From contig NZ_JACJOD010000010.1 of assembly GCF_014695385.1 (NCBI RefSeq), positions 1 through 64,000 of the forward strand: DNA of 64,000 nucleotides, given 5' to 3'. The notes under the pieces were generated by a model that searched no databases, was not told the origin of the DNA, and was given only the letters and a program-made list of their open reading frames with translations. The position numbers were made by a program, and so were the translations under genes. The first letter of the stretch is position 1. Each line of letters begins with the position of its first letter. The DNA comes from Trichocoleus sp. FACHB-46. Its GTDB lineage: Bacteria > Cyanobacteriota > Cyanobacteriia > FACHB-46. Shown here piece after piece: positions 1-9,431 of the stretch.

Positions 1-132
1 CGCTTGCGGCACTATCTGGCTCGTCTGCATCGTCAGAGCTTCTGTTATTCCAAGTCACAAGAGATGCTGGAAGCCTCTATCTGCTTATTGACCTACTATC
101 TGAGACATTGGAAAGTACTGATTCCTGTCTAA
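1..132 (+). CDS. IS1-family transposase, C-terminal fragment (cut by window edge)
   Basis: Frame 1 is open from the first base to TAA at 130-132 and encodes 43 residues. It contains RLRHYLARLHRQSFCYSKS followed by a hydrophobic end. This HYLARLHR...CYSKS...M pattern is typical of the C-terminus of IS1-type DDE transposases, which catalyse insertion sequence movement. The catalytic residues lie upstream of the window, so it cannot be said whether the full gene is intact. The family call rests on recognising this short tail. Confidence 0.65.
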   Translation, partial: RLRHYLARLHRQSFCYSKSQEMLEASICLLTYYLRHWKVLIPV

Positions 133-157
133 ATCATTCGCTCTTTGTGCAACGCCC
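1..157 (+). mobile_element. Right end of an IS1-family insertion sequence (partial)
   Basis: The window opens inside a transposase reading frame that stops at 132. A short stretch follows, ending in TTTGTGCAACGCCC at 144-157, which resembles the terminal inverted repeats of cyanobacterial IS1-type elements. The left end lies outside the window, so the inverted repeat and any target duplication cannot be checked. The element ends a few bases before the ftsH terminator, which looks intact. Confidence 0.6.
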
Positions 158-160
158 AAT

Positions 161-210
161 AAAAAGAGTCGAGGTTCAAACCTGAGAATTTCAGGACTGA
201 CCTCGACTCT
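161..210 (-). terminator. Rho-independent terminator of ftsH
   Basis: An 11-bp perfect stem (AGAGTCGAGGT at 165-175 against ACCTCGACTCT at 200-210) encloses a smaller hairpin at 181-195. Read on the minus strand, the stem is followed by a run of T (complement of the A-run at 161-165). It lies 45 bp beyond the ftsH stop codon. Confidence 0.85.
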
Positions 211-254
211 ACAATTTTAAGGAGGGTTAACCGTTTTCGAAGCGATGCTTAGAT

Positions 255-2093
255 TTACGCGATCGCTGCAATCTTCACATCATTGTTGCCGAGCAATTCT
301 TGCAGCTCTTCCGCGTCTACCGTCTCTTTCTCAACCAACATATCTGCTAGCAGATCCAAGACGTGACGGTTTTCGATCAAAACTGCCTTAGAGCGACGAT
401 ACGCTTGTTCGACTAAGTTACGAACTTCGTCGTCAATCGTGGCAGCCGTTTCTTCCGAGAAGTCACGCTCAGCAGCGATATCTCGTCCCAGGAACATGTT
501 GCCTTGCTGACGACCCAATGCCACAGGACCGAGGCGATCGCTCATCCCGAAGCGAGTTACCATTTGTCGAGCTACACGCGCTACTTGTTGCAAGTCGCTG
601 GCTGCACCAGTAGTGACTTCTTCTTCACCAAAGATGATTTCTTCGGCAATGCGGCCACCGAGGGCTACTGCCATCTGGTTTTGCAGATAGGAGCGGCTGT
701 AGAGACCAGAGTCCATGCGATCTTCGCTGGGGGTGAACCAAGTTAAACCACCTGCACGACCACGAGGGATAATGCTAATTTTTTGTACGGGGTCATAGTC
801 AGGCATCAGCGCACCAACGAGGGCGTGACCTGCTTCGTGGTAAGCCACCAATTGCTTGCGCTTCTCGCTCATAACGCGGTCCTTCTTCTCTGGACCTGCC
901 AAGACGCGATCGATCGCATCGTTGACTTCATCCATCGAAATTTCGGTCAAGTTGCGACGAGCCGCTAGAATTGCCGCTTCATTTAGCAGGTTAGATAGGT
1001 CAGCACCCGTAAACCCAGGAGTACGACGCGCAATCCGGTCTAAGTCCACATCCTTCGCTAATGTTTTGCCACGAGCATGCACCCGCAAAATTTCTGAACG
1101 ACCCGCAAAATCAGGGCGATCGACGACCACCTGACGGTCAAAACGACCCGGACGCAATAGAGCCGCATCTAACACGTCAGGACGGTTAGTAGCCGCAATC
1201 ACGATAATGCCAGTGTTGCCTTCAAAGCCGTCCATTTCGGTCAGCAACTGGTTGAGGGTCTGTTCCCGCTCGTCGTTGCCGCCGCCTAGACCAGCACCCC
1301 GCTGCCGACCTACCGCATCAATTTCATCAATAAAGACGATACAGGGAGCATTGGCTTTTGCTTGCTCAAATAGGTCACGGACGCGAGACGCACCCACACC
1401 TACAAACATCTCTACAAACTCTGAACCGGAGATTGAGAAGAAAGGTACGCCTGCTTCACCCGCTACCGCGCGAGCCAACAGAGTTTTACCTGTTCCGGGT
1501 GGTCCTACTAGCAACACACCTTTAGGAATCTTGGCTCCAACCGCAGTAAAGCGATCGGCGTTTTTAAGGAAATCTACAACTTCATTTAGTTCTAGTTTTG
1601 CCTGGTCAATCCCCGCCACGTCACCAAAGGTTACCTGAGTTTGAGGCTCCATTTGGACTCTAGCTTTGGATTTACCAAAGTTCATCGCTTGGCTACCGGG
1701 ACCGTTCTGGGCCCGACGCAGCAAGAAGAACAAACCAACTAGTAGTAAGACTGGGAAGAAGAGGCTGCTCAGTGCCTTGAGCCAGAAGCCATCATCGGTT
1801 TGAGGCAGAACTGAAATATCTACATTATTTTTGGTTAGCGTATCGATCAGCTCAGGGTCACTGGGCAGATTGACCAGCACCTTGCTGCCGTCTTGAGCCG
1901 TGACTAAGGCTCTGGAGCGATCGGAGCTGAGACTAACTTTTTCTACTCGATTACCTTCAACTTCTTGAATAAACTGACTGTATCGCCACGTCTCCCGACT
2001 CTGGGGCTGCTTGTCAAAAAGTGCAGTTGCTAAAGCAACGACCACAATTGCTAGAAGCGCGTACAGTCCCGCATTTCTCCACCGTTTGTTCAC
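255..2093 (-). CDS. ftsH: ATP-dependent zinc metalloprotease FtsH (FtsH3 type)
   Basis: Membrane-anchored AAA+ protease that unfolds and degrades damaged or regulatory membrane and soluble proteins; in cyanobacteria FtsH complexes act in photosystem II repair and other stress responses. Two N-terminal membrane segments (about residues 10-28 and 110-127) flank a periplasmic or lumenal domain. The AAA domain follows, with Walker A GPPGTGKT near 197 and Walker B IVFIDEID near 252. The zinc-protease site HEAGH is near 419. The whole sequence closely resembles Synechocystis FtsH3 (slr1604) as I remember it. The frame can be extended to a TTG at 2102, but an AGGAGG ribosome site is only one base from that codon and about ten bases from the GTG at 2093. 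GTG is therefore preferred and gives 612 residues. A strong terminator follows at 161-210. Confidence 0.95.
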   Translation of the reverse strand: MNKRWRNAGLYALLAIVVVALATALFDKQPQSRETWRYSQFIQEVEGNRVEKVSLSSDRSRALVTAQDGSKVLVNLPSDPELIDTLTKNNVDISVLPQTDDGFWLKALSSLFFPVLLLVGLFFLLRRAQNGPGSQAMNFGKSKARVQMEPQTQVTFGDVAGIDQAKLELNEVVDFLKNADRFTAVGAKIPKGVLLVGPPGTGKTLLARAVAGEAGVPFFSISGSEFVEMFVGVGASRVRDLFEQAKANAPCIVFIDEIDAVGRQRGAGLGGGNDEREQTLNQLLTEMDGFEGNTGIIVIAATNRPDVLDAALLRPGRFDRQVVVDRPDFAGRSEILRVHARGKTLAKDVDLDRIARRTPGFTGADLSNLLNEAAILAARRNLTEISMDEVNDAIDRVLAGPEKKDRVMSEKRKQLVAYHEAGHALVGALMPDYDPVQKISIIPRGRAGGLTWFTPSEDRMDSGLYSRSYLQNQMAVALGGRIAEEIIFGEEEVTTGAASDLQQVARVARQMVTRFGMSDRLGPVALGRQQGNMFLGRDIAAERDFSEETAATIDDEVRNLVEQAYRRSKAVLIENRHVLDLLADMLVEKETVDAEELQELLGNNDVKIAAIA

Positions 2094-2193
2094 TGAGGTC
2101 AATCCTCCTAGTTGTAAGTTGCGGGGACTTTTGTCAAAATTGTTTGTGTTAACTAATATTAACCTAATTTCAGAAACAGGTTAACAATCAGCT

Positions 2194-3003
2194 CTAGAAA
2201 AGCCCCCGCAATTGCTGAAAACCTTGATGAAAGGGGTCGTAGGCAAGTTGAGAGTTGCGTCTCAGAATCCCGTGGATCGGCACGATTTCCACCACACTGT
2301 TACAGTAGGCGATCGCCTCAAACTCCATGACCAGATCTAGACACCAAGGTTCTTCCCGTATTGTCCTATTCTGGCTCATCAACCAGGAAATGAGCTGCGA
2401 TCGCATTAGTCCAGGCAAAATTCCCACCTTTAGGGGGGGAGTCCACCACTCGCCATCCAGCCATCCCCAGAGATTGCCTGTACTGGTTTCTAGCCAATCC
2501 CCCTGCTGATTCACTAAAATCGCTTCTTGCGCTCCTTTTTGCATGGCGCTTTGCCGAGCTAGCCAAGTTGGGAGATAGTTACCTGTCTTGTGTATAGGGA
2601 GCGATCGCTGAAACCGAGAAGACTCCGCCAACCAAGCCACAATTCCTTGCCGTTGCCAGTCCCCTAAATTTGGTGGCAGCGATCGCCCTGTAATCCACTC
2701 CCGCCCATCAGGAAACAGCGTAATACGGAGAACGGGAAAATAAGGTACTAAAGCTTCGGCTCCTTGGCGCACTCGTTGCCAATCTGGAGCTTGCCAGTCG
2801 AGCGATCGTAAACTTCGCTTTAGCCGCTGACAGTGCCCTGCCCAATTGGTTAACGGTGCTTCTAAAGACTGAGAGTAAACCCGCAACGTCGTAAACACAG
2901 TTGCACCATAGAGCAACCCTGGTTCATCTACAGGCAACGTCAGTGAGGCTGCACAAACTAGCTCCCCAGCGTACCAGAAAAATTGCGAATTCGAGTTAAG
3001 CAC
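2194..3003 (-). CDS. pabC: Class IV aminotransferase, probable aminodeoxychorismate lyase
   Basis: PLP-dependent fold-type IV enzyme. The likely role is converting 4-amino-4-deoxychorismate to p-aminobenzoate for folate synthesis; branched-chain or D-amino acid transaminases share the fold. The PLP lysine is visible in HKTGNYLPT (K139), and the phosphate-binding part is ETSTGNLW near 172-179. An N-terminal DEPGLLYG motif fits the family. Length (269 residues) is typical. The start is a GTG with no closer ATG. The gene follows ftsH upstream on the same strand with about 100 bp between them. Substrate cannot be decided from sequence, so the pabC name is the most likely choice rather than a proven one. 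Confidence 0.75.
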   Translation of the reverse strand: MLNSNSQFFWYAGELVCAASLTLPVDEPGLLYGATVFTTLRVYSQSLEAPLTNWAGHCQRLKRSLRSLDWQAPDWQRVRQGAEALVPYFPVLRITLFPDGREWITGRSLPPNLGDWQRQGIVAWLAESSRFQRSLPIHKTGNYLPTWLARQSAMQKGAQEAILVNQQGDWLETSTGNLWGWLDGEWWTPPLKVGILPGLMRSQLISWLMSQNRTIREEPWCLDLVMEFEAIAYCNSVVEIVPIHGILRRNSQLAYDPFHQGFQQLRGLF

Positions 3004-3099
3004 CGGAAAGCCTGACCCTAGTTGGAGAAAAGCCAGACAAATCTTACAGTTCCGAGTGAACTGGGAGCAACGGTTTTAGAGGTGCTTGACTAATCTTGA

Positions 3100-3900
3100 C
3101 TAATCTCGTGCGGGAGGCCTGATCCTTGAACTTCCATCTGGCCCTGTGATGACGTCTCCGCCTAAAGCACGAATCCGTTTCACTGCAATTTGACGGGTGC
3201 GATCATCTGTAGCGTTACCCAAAACCTGCGACCACGCTGCCACCTGAGCAAATTTGCTTCTAGGGTTCCGAGCTAAAAATTGGGAAGTTCGCCGTGAGAA
3301 GGTAGCAATACTTTGGCTCTCTGGATCTGTATAAGTACTAGCCCACTCTGCTGCCATTGCAAATGAGTACTGAGCTGCTTTAGCATCTCCTAGAAATAAA
3401 AGTTCATCGATGCCTTTGTAGCGCCAAACATAGTATGACTTTGGTGGCGCTTTAGGAGAAAGTTGCTTGAGGCCTTGGTTCATCAAGGCAACAGAGCGTT
3501 CTGGCATCGCTGCATAGAGAGCTGTACTGCCAGAGAGGAAAAAGTAACCATCCAAGAAGTAAGGGTCACGGCTTAAAACGACTTCGAAATATTCTGGACT
3601 TAATTCGTAACCAGTTTTCTCGCGGGCTTCATCATCGCCAAAATATTGCAGAAAATTTAGAAACACCCAATCTGCCAGCAAATTACTGAATCCAAACGTT
3701 GGCAGCTTTTCAAGTAGATTGAGGCGTACCTTCTCCGCAGCAAGCTCCCGTTCTAGAACTGCTACAGGAGCAGTACTGGTTTTAGTACTAATCCTTCTCA
3801 GTTGCGGCAGTTGGGTCGCCCCAATCAAAGCGGCACAGGCTAATGCGACTAGAGAAGGACCGATTAGCTGGCCCCAGGCTTGCCGAGAAAACACCATCAT
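3100..3900 (-). CDS. Conserved cyanobacterial membrane-anchored protein, TPR-like
   Basis: Not assigned to a named family. The 266-residue product starts with two Met and has one N-terminal hydrophobic segment (about residues 10-28, rich in Ala/Leu), so it is probably anchored with the rest outside the cytoplasm. The body is alpha-helical, with repeated aromatic/Ala patterns such as NQGLKQLSPKAP and YKGIDELLFLGDAKAAQYSF that look like degenerate TPR helices. The C-terminus is basic and probably disordered. It is divergent from the polysaccharide exporter genes, with 174 bp between them, and co-oriented with the pabC-like gene. Any role in the envelope is inference. Confidence 0.7.
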   Translation of the reverse strand: MMVFSRQAWGQLIGPSLVALACAALIGATQLPQLRRISTKTSTAPVAVLERELAAEKVRLNLLEKLPTFGFSNLLADWVFLNFLQYFGDDEAREKTGYELSPEYFEVVLSRDPYFLDGYFFLSGSTALYAAMPERSVALMNQGLKQLSPKAPPKSYYVWRYKGIDELLFLGDAKAAQYSFAMAAEWASTYTDPESQSIATFSRRTSQFLARNPRSKFAQVAAWSQVLGNATDDRTRQIAVKRIRALGGDVITGPDGSSRIRPPARD

Positions 3901-4074
3901 TTGTCCTAAATTACAACCTCAGCTACCGGATTCAGTTCCTAGGCGACTGAAAAACTCGCCAGGGCGATCGCTTGAGCCAAATTCTAGGGCATTCTTAGAA
4001 TCAAATTATTCTAATATTCATATCGAGCGATCGCCCCCGCTTATCTACTCAGTTTGCCCCTTTTGCGAGTACCT

Positions 4075-4905
4075 ATGAGTACCCATCCACCAGAGCTCAT
4101 TATTGAAGCAGGTCGTACAGAAAGTCAGTATTGGAAAGATCTCTGGCGATACCGAGAGTTATTTTACTTCCTGGCTTGGCGAGACATCCTGGTCCGTTAT
4201 AAGCAAACCGTAATTGGGATCGCTTGGGCTTTGATTCGTCCCTTCCTCACCATGATTGTGTTTACCATCGTTTTTGGTAATTTGGCTAAGCTGCCGTCTG
4301 GCGGTGCCCCCTACCCAATTTTAGTCTTTGCCGCGATGTTGCCTTGGCAGTTCTTTGCAAGCGCTCTAGCCGAATGTAGCAATAGCCTCATTGTTAACTC
4401 CAATCTGATTTCTAAAGTCTACTTTCCTCGGCTGATTGTGCCTTCCAGTGCCGTGATCGTCAGCTTTGTAGACTTTCTGATTTCTGGAATGATTCTGCTG
4501 GCCTTGATGATTTGGTTCAACTTTGTCCCAGACTGGCGAATCTTAACTTTGCCGCTATTCATTCTGTTGGCCTTTGCCGCTGCAATGGGAGCAGGGTTAT
4601 GGCTGGCAGCTTTAAACGTGAAGTACCGCGACTTCCGGTACATTGTGCCGTTCATCGTGCAGTTCGGCCTATATATCTCCCCCGTAGGCTTTAGTAGCAG
4701 CATTGTGCCACCGCAATGGCGTTTGCTTTACTCCATCAACCCAATGGTAGGTGTTATTGATGGCTTTCGTTGGGCAATCTTAGGAGGTGAGGCTCAGTTG
4801 TATTGGCCAGGATTTATTCTCTCAACAGGTTTAGTCGCGCTACTGCTACTAACTGGCATTTGGTACTTCCGCCAAACCGAGCGCACATTTGCAGATGTAA
4901 TTTAG
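4075..4905 (+). CDS. wzm: ABC-2 type polysaccharide exporter permease (Wzm)
   Basis: Membrane subunit of a polysaccharide/O-antigen ABC exporter that moves an undecaprenyl-linked glycan across the inner membrane with its ATPase Wzt. Six hydrophobic segments are visible after a cytoplasmic N-terminus. The region RDILVRYKQTVIGIAWALIR near residues 35-55 is the typical ABC-2 membrane entry. The frame can be extended to TTG at 4054, but the ATG at 4075 gives the usual N-terminus and is chosen. The next gene starts 6 bp after its stop and encodes the ATPase, so the two are almost certainly co-transcribed. Length (276 residues) is normal. Confidence 0.9.
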   Translation: MSTHPPELIIEAGRTESQYWKDLWRYRELFYFLAWRDILVRYKQTVIGIAWALIRPFLTMIVFTIVFGNLAKLPSGGAPYPILVFAAMLPWQFFASALAECSNSLIVNSNLISKVYFPRLIVPSSAVIVSFVDFLISGMILLALMIWFNFVPDWRILTLPLFILLAFAAAMGAGLWLAALNVKYRDFRYIVPFIVQFGLYISPVGFSSSIVPPQWRLLYSINPMVGVIDGFRWAILGGEAQLYWPGFILSTGLVALLLLTGIWYFRQTERTFADVI

Positions 4906-4911
4906 GCAGGA

Positions 4912-6213
4912 ATGACGGGTGTGTCTGATACGGTCATTCGAGTTGAAAATCTAGGCAAGAAATATATCATCGGCCATCAGCAGCAGGGGCGATCGCGCTA
5001 CACAGCCCTACGAGATGTGCTTGCTGATGGTACCAAGTCTATAGGTCGTCGCATCCTCAATCCTTTTGCTCAACAACCTCTCTCACCTACAAAAGAAGAA
5101 TTTTGGGCACTTAAAGATGTGTCGTTTGAAATTAAACAAGGCGATCGCGTTGGCATCATCGGTCGCAACGGTGCTGGCAAATCCACGCTCTTAAAACTCC
5201 TCAGCCGTATTACAGAACCTACAAAAGGTCGCATCTCTATCAAAGGCCGCGTTGCCAGTTTGCTAGAAGTAGGCACAGGCTTCCATCCAGAATTGACAGG
5301 TCGCGAAAACATATATCTCAACGGTGCAATCCTAGGCATGAGCAAAGCTGAGATTAAAAAAAAATTTGATGAAATCGTAGACTTTGCCGAAGTAGAAAAA
5401 TTTTTAGATACTCCTGTTAAATACTACTCCTCTGGAATGTATGTTCGTCTAGCATTTGCCGTGGCTGCTTATCTAGAACCAGAAGTATTAGTAATTGATG
5501 AAGTGCTAGCAGTGGGCGATGCTGATTTTCAAAAAAAGTGTCTAGGCAAGATGGAAGATGCGGGAAAGACAGGACGCACGATTCTATTTGTAAGTCACAA
5601 CATGGGAGCAATAACGCAACTATGTACTAAGGCTCTACATCTTAGCTCTGGGAAAATGCTTCAGCTTGGTAGTGTGAACTCAGTTGTTGCAAATTATTTG
5701 AACTCGACAATTTGTATTGAGGGTGAGAAACAGCTCCATCAGAATGGCAATGAAGTAAGAAGATTTAAAAAATTTTTCTTTAAGAGAGTGTCGATAACAA
5801 ATCATGACAGTCATCCAACTATAGATATAGATGTACGCCACCCATTCTTCATAAAGCTGCAATATGAATCTACAGTGCCTCTCAACGAAATAGAGCTTTC
5901 CGTAAGGATTGATACTAGTGATGGGAGACCCGTCTTAACATCTCTCCAATCTGATTATGCTCCTGAGAAGTTAAGTATGCCTGTAACTCTTGATGGAGAA
6001 GTCGATATAAAATTCCCAGGGATGTTTTTAATGCCTGGCTCATATCTAGTAACAATTGCGGCTCACAAACCTCTGATAGAAATGTTTGATATTCATGAGC
6101 ATGTGCTTAGCTTTAATATTCTGGAAACAGGGACTACATTCGCAAAGTATGAACAACATCATAATATTGGAGTTGTAATTGTTGATTTACCTTGGTTGCA
6201 TATTTCTCATTAA
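4912..6213 (+). CDS. wzt: Polysaccharide ABC exporter ATPase with C-terminal glycan-binding domain (Wzt)
   Basis: ATPase partner of the preceding permease. Walker A GRNGAGKS is at about residue 84, the signature YSSGMYVRLAFA near 171, and Walker B VLVIDEVLAVGD near 192. Residues from about 260 to 433 form an extra beta-rich domain. In characterised Wzt proteins this domain recognises the modified non-reducing end of the glycan and so fixes export specificity. The ATPase half carries HIP1 sites (for example at 5141-5148). The DNA of the C-terminal half is visibly richer in A/T and has none, suggesting the specificity domain was exchanged. The following methyltransferase may make the group it recognises; that link is inference. 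Confidence 0.9.
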   Translation: MTGVSDTVIRVENLGKKYIIGHQQQGRSRYTALRDVLADGTKSIGRRILNPFAQQPLSPTKEEFWALKDVSFEIKQGDRVGIIGRNGAGKSTLLKLLSRITEPTKGRISIKGRVASLLEVGTGFHPELTGRENIYLNGAILGMSKAEIKKKFDEIVDFAEVEKFLDTPVKYYSSGMYVRLAFAVAAYLEPEVLVIDEVLAVGDADFQKKCLGKMEDAGKTGRTILFVSHNMGAITQLCTKALHLSSGKMLQLGSVNSVVANYLNSTICIEGEKQLHQNGNEVRRFKKFFFKRVSITNHDSHPTIDIDVRHPFFIKLQYESTVPLNEIELSVRIDTSDGRPVLTSLQSDYAPEKLSMPVTLDGEVDIKFPGMFLMPGSYLVTIAAHKPLIEMFDIHEHVLSFNILETGTTFAKYEQHHNIGVVIVDLPWLHISH

Positions 6214-6290
6214 ATCGAGCAAAAACTCAACTAAGTAAGAAAAGGTAGTGTTTTTGTGGCTTGATTTGGTGTTAATAGTACGACATTTTT

Positions 6291-7139
6291 ATGGACATAG
6301 AACAAATTGAACTTTCTTTAAAAGAGAGAAAAGCAGTTTGCAAGCTTTTAGAAAGGCTAGAAAATCAGCCTCCCGAACTTGAGAATCTATGGGAACTCAT
6401 GGATTCTGTGTGGGATGAATTAGGCTGTGACAACCGCAGATTAGATTCCAGAAAAGTTTCTGATTTTTATAGGCACCCCATCTGGTTGTTGAATGGCCTA
6501 TTTATTGAAACTCATGATTTATCAATTCAACACCGTTTAGCAATTGCTGATTGGGTGACACAAAACTCAGAAATATATACTGTCTTAGACTATGGTGGAG
6601 GCTTTGGAACTCTTGCCCGCTTTATTGCCCAAAAAAACAAAGATATAGTTATAGATGTTTATGAGCCTTACCCTAGCGAATCGGCCCTCATAAAAGCTGC
6701 GAACTACACTCAAATTTCCTTTGTCAATACCCTAAACAAAAGATATGGTTGTCTTGTAAGTACTGACGTTCTTGAACATGTACCTGATCCCCTAGAACTG
6801 CTAGCCCAAATGGCTAAATCTATTGAATTAAATGGTTTTCTAATTATTGCAAATTGCTTTTATCCAGTAATTAAATGTCACTTACCCTGCACATTTCATC
6901 TTAGATATAGCTTTAATCTTTTAGCTAAGATGATGGGATTAGAATTCATCACTGTCTGCCAAAATAGTCATGCATCTATATATAGGAAAGTTGACGAAGC
7001 ACCTTTTAATTGGTTTGCAATTAGATCTACAGAGTTACTTTCAAAGACTCTATTCCCTATTCTAGAAAATTCTTGGGGATATCGTTTCATTAAGTCAACA
7101 AAGGACTTGGTTGATAGCCTGAGAAAATTATTCTTTTAA
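6291..7139 (+). CDS. SAM-dependent class I methyltransferase
   Basis: Probable glycan or sugar methyltransferase of 282 residues. The SAM-binding motif I is VLDYGGGFGTLARF near residue 97. It is followed by an acidic strand end (VYEPY) and STDVLEHVPDPLELL, typical of the Methyltransf_11/23 families. There is no membrane segment. The gene lies 77 bp after wzt and is AT-rich, with no HIP1 octamer between 5149 and 7312. That contrasts with the housekeeping genes and suggests horizontal acquisition with the wzt tail. A role in capping the exported glycan is plausible from position only; O-methylation of a sugar or of another metabolite cannot be told apart. Confidence 0.8.
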   Translation: MDIEQIELSLKERKAVCKLLERLENQPPELENLWELMDSVWDELGCDNRRLDSRKVSDFYRHPIWLLNGLFIETHDLSIQHRLAIADWVTQNSEIYTVLDYGGGFGTLARFIAQKNKDIVIDVYEPYPSESALIKAANYTQISFVNTLNKRYGCLVSTDVLEHVPDPLELLAQMAKSIELNGFLIIANCFYPVIKCHLPCTFHLRYSFNLLAKMMGLEFITVCQNSHASIYRKVDEAPFNWFAIRSTELLSKTLFPILENSWGYRFIKSTKDLVDSLRKLFF

Positions 7140-7267
7140 AGAATAATTGATATATTAACTATTAGTTTGCATGCAGATAAGTTAAACATAACTTTATAAT
7201 TTTTCTTGATGATTAATGATTCCGAAAACTAAGTACAAAATTAAAGTTAAATTTATTTATATATGAT
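7140..7267. other. AT-rich spacer before the GT4 gene
   Basis: The 128-bp gap is strongly A/T-rich and has no recognisable gene. It may hold an internal promoter for the glycosyltransferase run that starts at 7268, but no convincing -35/-10 pair stands out. Confidence 0.4.
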
Positions 7268-8488
7268 ATGAATATTTTACACATTAATCAATCGGACATT
7301 GTTGGCGGAGCTGCGATCGCAGGTTACCGTTTACATCAAGGTTTATTAGCTCAAGGTGTGCATTCTCGCTTACTGGTTGATGTTGCCAAAACGAGTGGTG
7401 CTGAGGTTGCTACAATCTCACGCCGACGCTACGCTGAAAGCGTTACCTCTCGGTTTGCTTGGCGATTGGGCCTTAACTATATAAACATTACTAATTCTTT
7501 TGGCATCCCAGAACATAGTTTTTATCAGGAAGCTGATATCATCAACTTTCATAACTTACATGGTGATTATTTTAATTACTTAGCGCTTCCCAAGCTTACT
7601 AAACATAAATTCGCAGTACTGACTTTGCACGATATGTGGAGTTTTACTGGACGTTGTGTCTATAGCTATAACTGCGATCGCTGGAAGATTGGTTGTGGTC
7701 AATGTCCAGATCTGAGTATCATGCCAGAGGTTAAAACGGACAGCAGTCGTTTAGAGTGGTGGCTAAAGAATTGGATTTACGGAGTTTCTAATCTAGTTAT
7801 AGTTTCTCCTAGCAAGTGGTTGGCCGAGCAAATTTCTAGCAGTATGCTTGCTCGCTTTCCCATCCACTATATTCCTCATGGCATTGATATAGAAACATAC
7901 CAACCTCTCGATCCAATTCAATGTCGTACTGTATTAGGAATTCCCTTAGATAAAAAAGTCTTAATGCTTGGAGCTCAAAACCTCCAAGACCCACGTAAAG
8001 GTGCCAAACTTTTATTAGAGTCGCTTCAAAATCTACCTGCACAAGTGAAGGCTACAACTGTTCTGCTTACTCTAGGAGATGGAGGAGAGATAATATCATC
8101 ACTTGTAGATATACCAACCTTTAATCTAGGTTATATTAGCGGCGATCGTATCAAAGCTGTCGCATATTCCGCTGCTGATATTTTTGTATTTCCCTCACAA
8201 GCAGACATATTTGGATTAGTGCTGCAAGAGAGTATGGCCTGTGGTACCCCATTAGTATCCTTTAAAGTGGGCGGTATTCCAGATTTAGTTCGTCCAGGCC
8301 AAACAGGTTATCTGGCAGAACCCAATAATGTTGAGGACTTTTGTAATGGCATTATCCAGTTGTTAGAAGATAAAGCTCTACGCGACTATATGAGTCAGAA
8401 ATGCCGTGCGATCGCCTTACAAGAGTACTCGTTAGAATTACAAGCAAAAAGATATATTGAGCTATATGAGAAGATTTTAGACAATTAA
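7268..8488 (+). CDS. Glycosyltransferase family 4
   Basis: Retaining GT-B glycosyltransferase of 406 residues, expected to add a nucleotide-activated hexose to the growing glycan at the cytoplasmic membrane face. The N-terminus has the glycine-rich acceptor-domain loop (DIVGGAAIAGYRLHQGL). The donor-binding domain has the family signature PSQADIFGLVLQESMACGTP followed by a GG(I)PDLV loop. Several Cys occur in the middle (CVYSYNCDRW...CGQCPD), a pattern common in this GT4 subgroup and possibly structural. The next gene begins 22 bp after its stop. Donor sugar and linkage cannot be inferred. Confidence 0.88.
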   Translation: MNILHINQSDIVGGAAIAGYRLHQGLLAQGVHSRLLVDVAKTSGAEVATISRRRYAESVTSRFAWRLGLNYINITNSFGIPEHSFYQEADIINFHNLHGDYFNYLALPKLTKHKFAVLTLHDMWSFTGRCVYSYNCDRWKIGCGQCPDLSIMPEVKTDSSRLEWWLKNWIYGVSNLVIVSPSKWLAEQISSSMLARFPIHYIPHGIDIETYQPLDPIQCRTVLGIPLDKKVLMLGAQNLQDPRKGAKLLLESLQNLPAQVKATTVLLTLGDGGEIISSLVDIPTFNLGYISGDRIKAVAYSAADIFVFPSQADIFGLVLQESMACGTPLVSFKVGGIPDLVRPGQTGYLAEPNNVEDFCNGIIQLLEDKALRDYMSQKCRAIALQEYSLELQAKRYIELYEKILDN

Positions 8489-8510
8489 CTCTATTAATTT
8501 TTCGGTTTTT

Positions 8511-9413
8511 ATGAATCAAACTAAGGAGAGCAGTGTTTACATCATCATTCCAGTGCATAATCGGAAGAATATTACGTTATCCTGCCTAGAAAATCTCCAG
8601 GCTATCGGTGACCTCCAAAGATATAAAGTTATTGTCGTAGATGATGGTTCTACCGATGGTACTGCGGATGCAATCTGTAGCCTTTACCCTACTATCACAG
8701 TCCTTCAGGGTGATGGTAACTTGTGGTGGACGGGAGCTATTCACAAAGGTATGAAATATGCCTACGAATGCGGAGCAGACTATTTCATTTGGCTAAATGA
8801 CGACACATTTCCTTCTTTGAATACAATTCCATTAATACTTGCAGCATGTTCACAAAGACTCAATAAACTAGTTACTGCTCAATGCTATGACACATCAAAT
8901 TTTGAGCATCCGACCTATGGGGGTCAAGTTAAAAAATTTTTTTCTACTAAACTCATTCATACCCCTCAAGAACAAGAGCTTGAATGTGATTGTATGAGTG
9001 GAAACTTAGTTTGTCTACCTCGATCAATCGTAGATAAAATCGGCTATCCTCCAAGTGCACAATTGCCCCATACGCTAGCAGATATCGTCTACACGTGGCA
9101 GGCAAAAAAGGTAGGATTTCAACTTACAGTATTAGGCAATGCAACAGCAGTATGTCAATTTAATCCCTTAGAGGAGGGTTGGTCATTAAGCTCAATCCCA
9201 ATGAGCGATCGCTGGAAACTATTGTCTTCTCTAAAATCAAACTTATATCCACCTTCCTATTGGAACTATTGTAAAAGCTTTTATGGATTACTAGGAATCA
9301 TTCCTTTTATTCGAGTTTATTTCAATCTTGTTTTATTTACAATTATTCGTTGGATACTTCCATTAACTTTAATTAAAAGACTAAAGCATATAAAAGATAC
9401 GATTTGGCTCTAG
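8511..9413 (+). CDS. Glycosyltransferase family 2 (first of a tandem pair)
   Basis: GT-A fold inverting glycosyltransferase, 300 residues. It begins with the nucleotide-binding strand VYIIIPVHNRKNITLSCLEN, has VVDDGSTDGT near residue 45, the motif GDGNLWWTGAIHKG near 73, and a metal-binding NDD near 97. This layout is that of rhamnosyltransferase-like WcaA-type enzymes. A hydrophobic C-terminal region (about 250-285) could attach it to the membrane. The next gene is clearly a paralogue (same DDGSTDGT, GDGNLWWTGAI and WLNDD blocks). Donor and acceptor are unknown. Confidence 0.88.
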   Translation: MNQTKESSVYIIIPVHNRKNITLSCLENLQAIGDLQRYKVIVVDDGSTDGTADAICSLYPTITVLQGDGNLWWTGAIHKGMKYAYECGADYFIWLNDDTFPSLNTIPLILAACSQRLNKLVTAQCYDTSNFEHPTYGGQVKKFFSTKLIHTPQEQELECDCMSGNLVCLPRSIVDKIGYPPSAQLPHTLADIVYTWQAKKVGFQLTVLGNATAVCQFNPLEEGWSLSSIPMSDRWKLLSSLKSNLYPPSYWNYCKSFYGLLGIIPFIRVYFNLVLFTIIRWILPLTLIKRLKHIKDTIWL

Positions 9414-9431
9414 TTCAAAAGTGGAGATTTC

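Noticed and set aside
3719-4074. Plus-strand frame covering the 3' half of the wzm leader
   Set aside because: It lies largely antisense to the start of the 3100-3900 gene and has no protein-like features; treated as a shadow.
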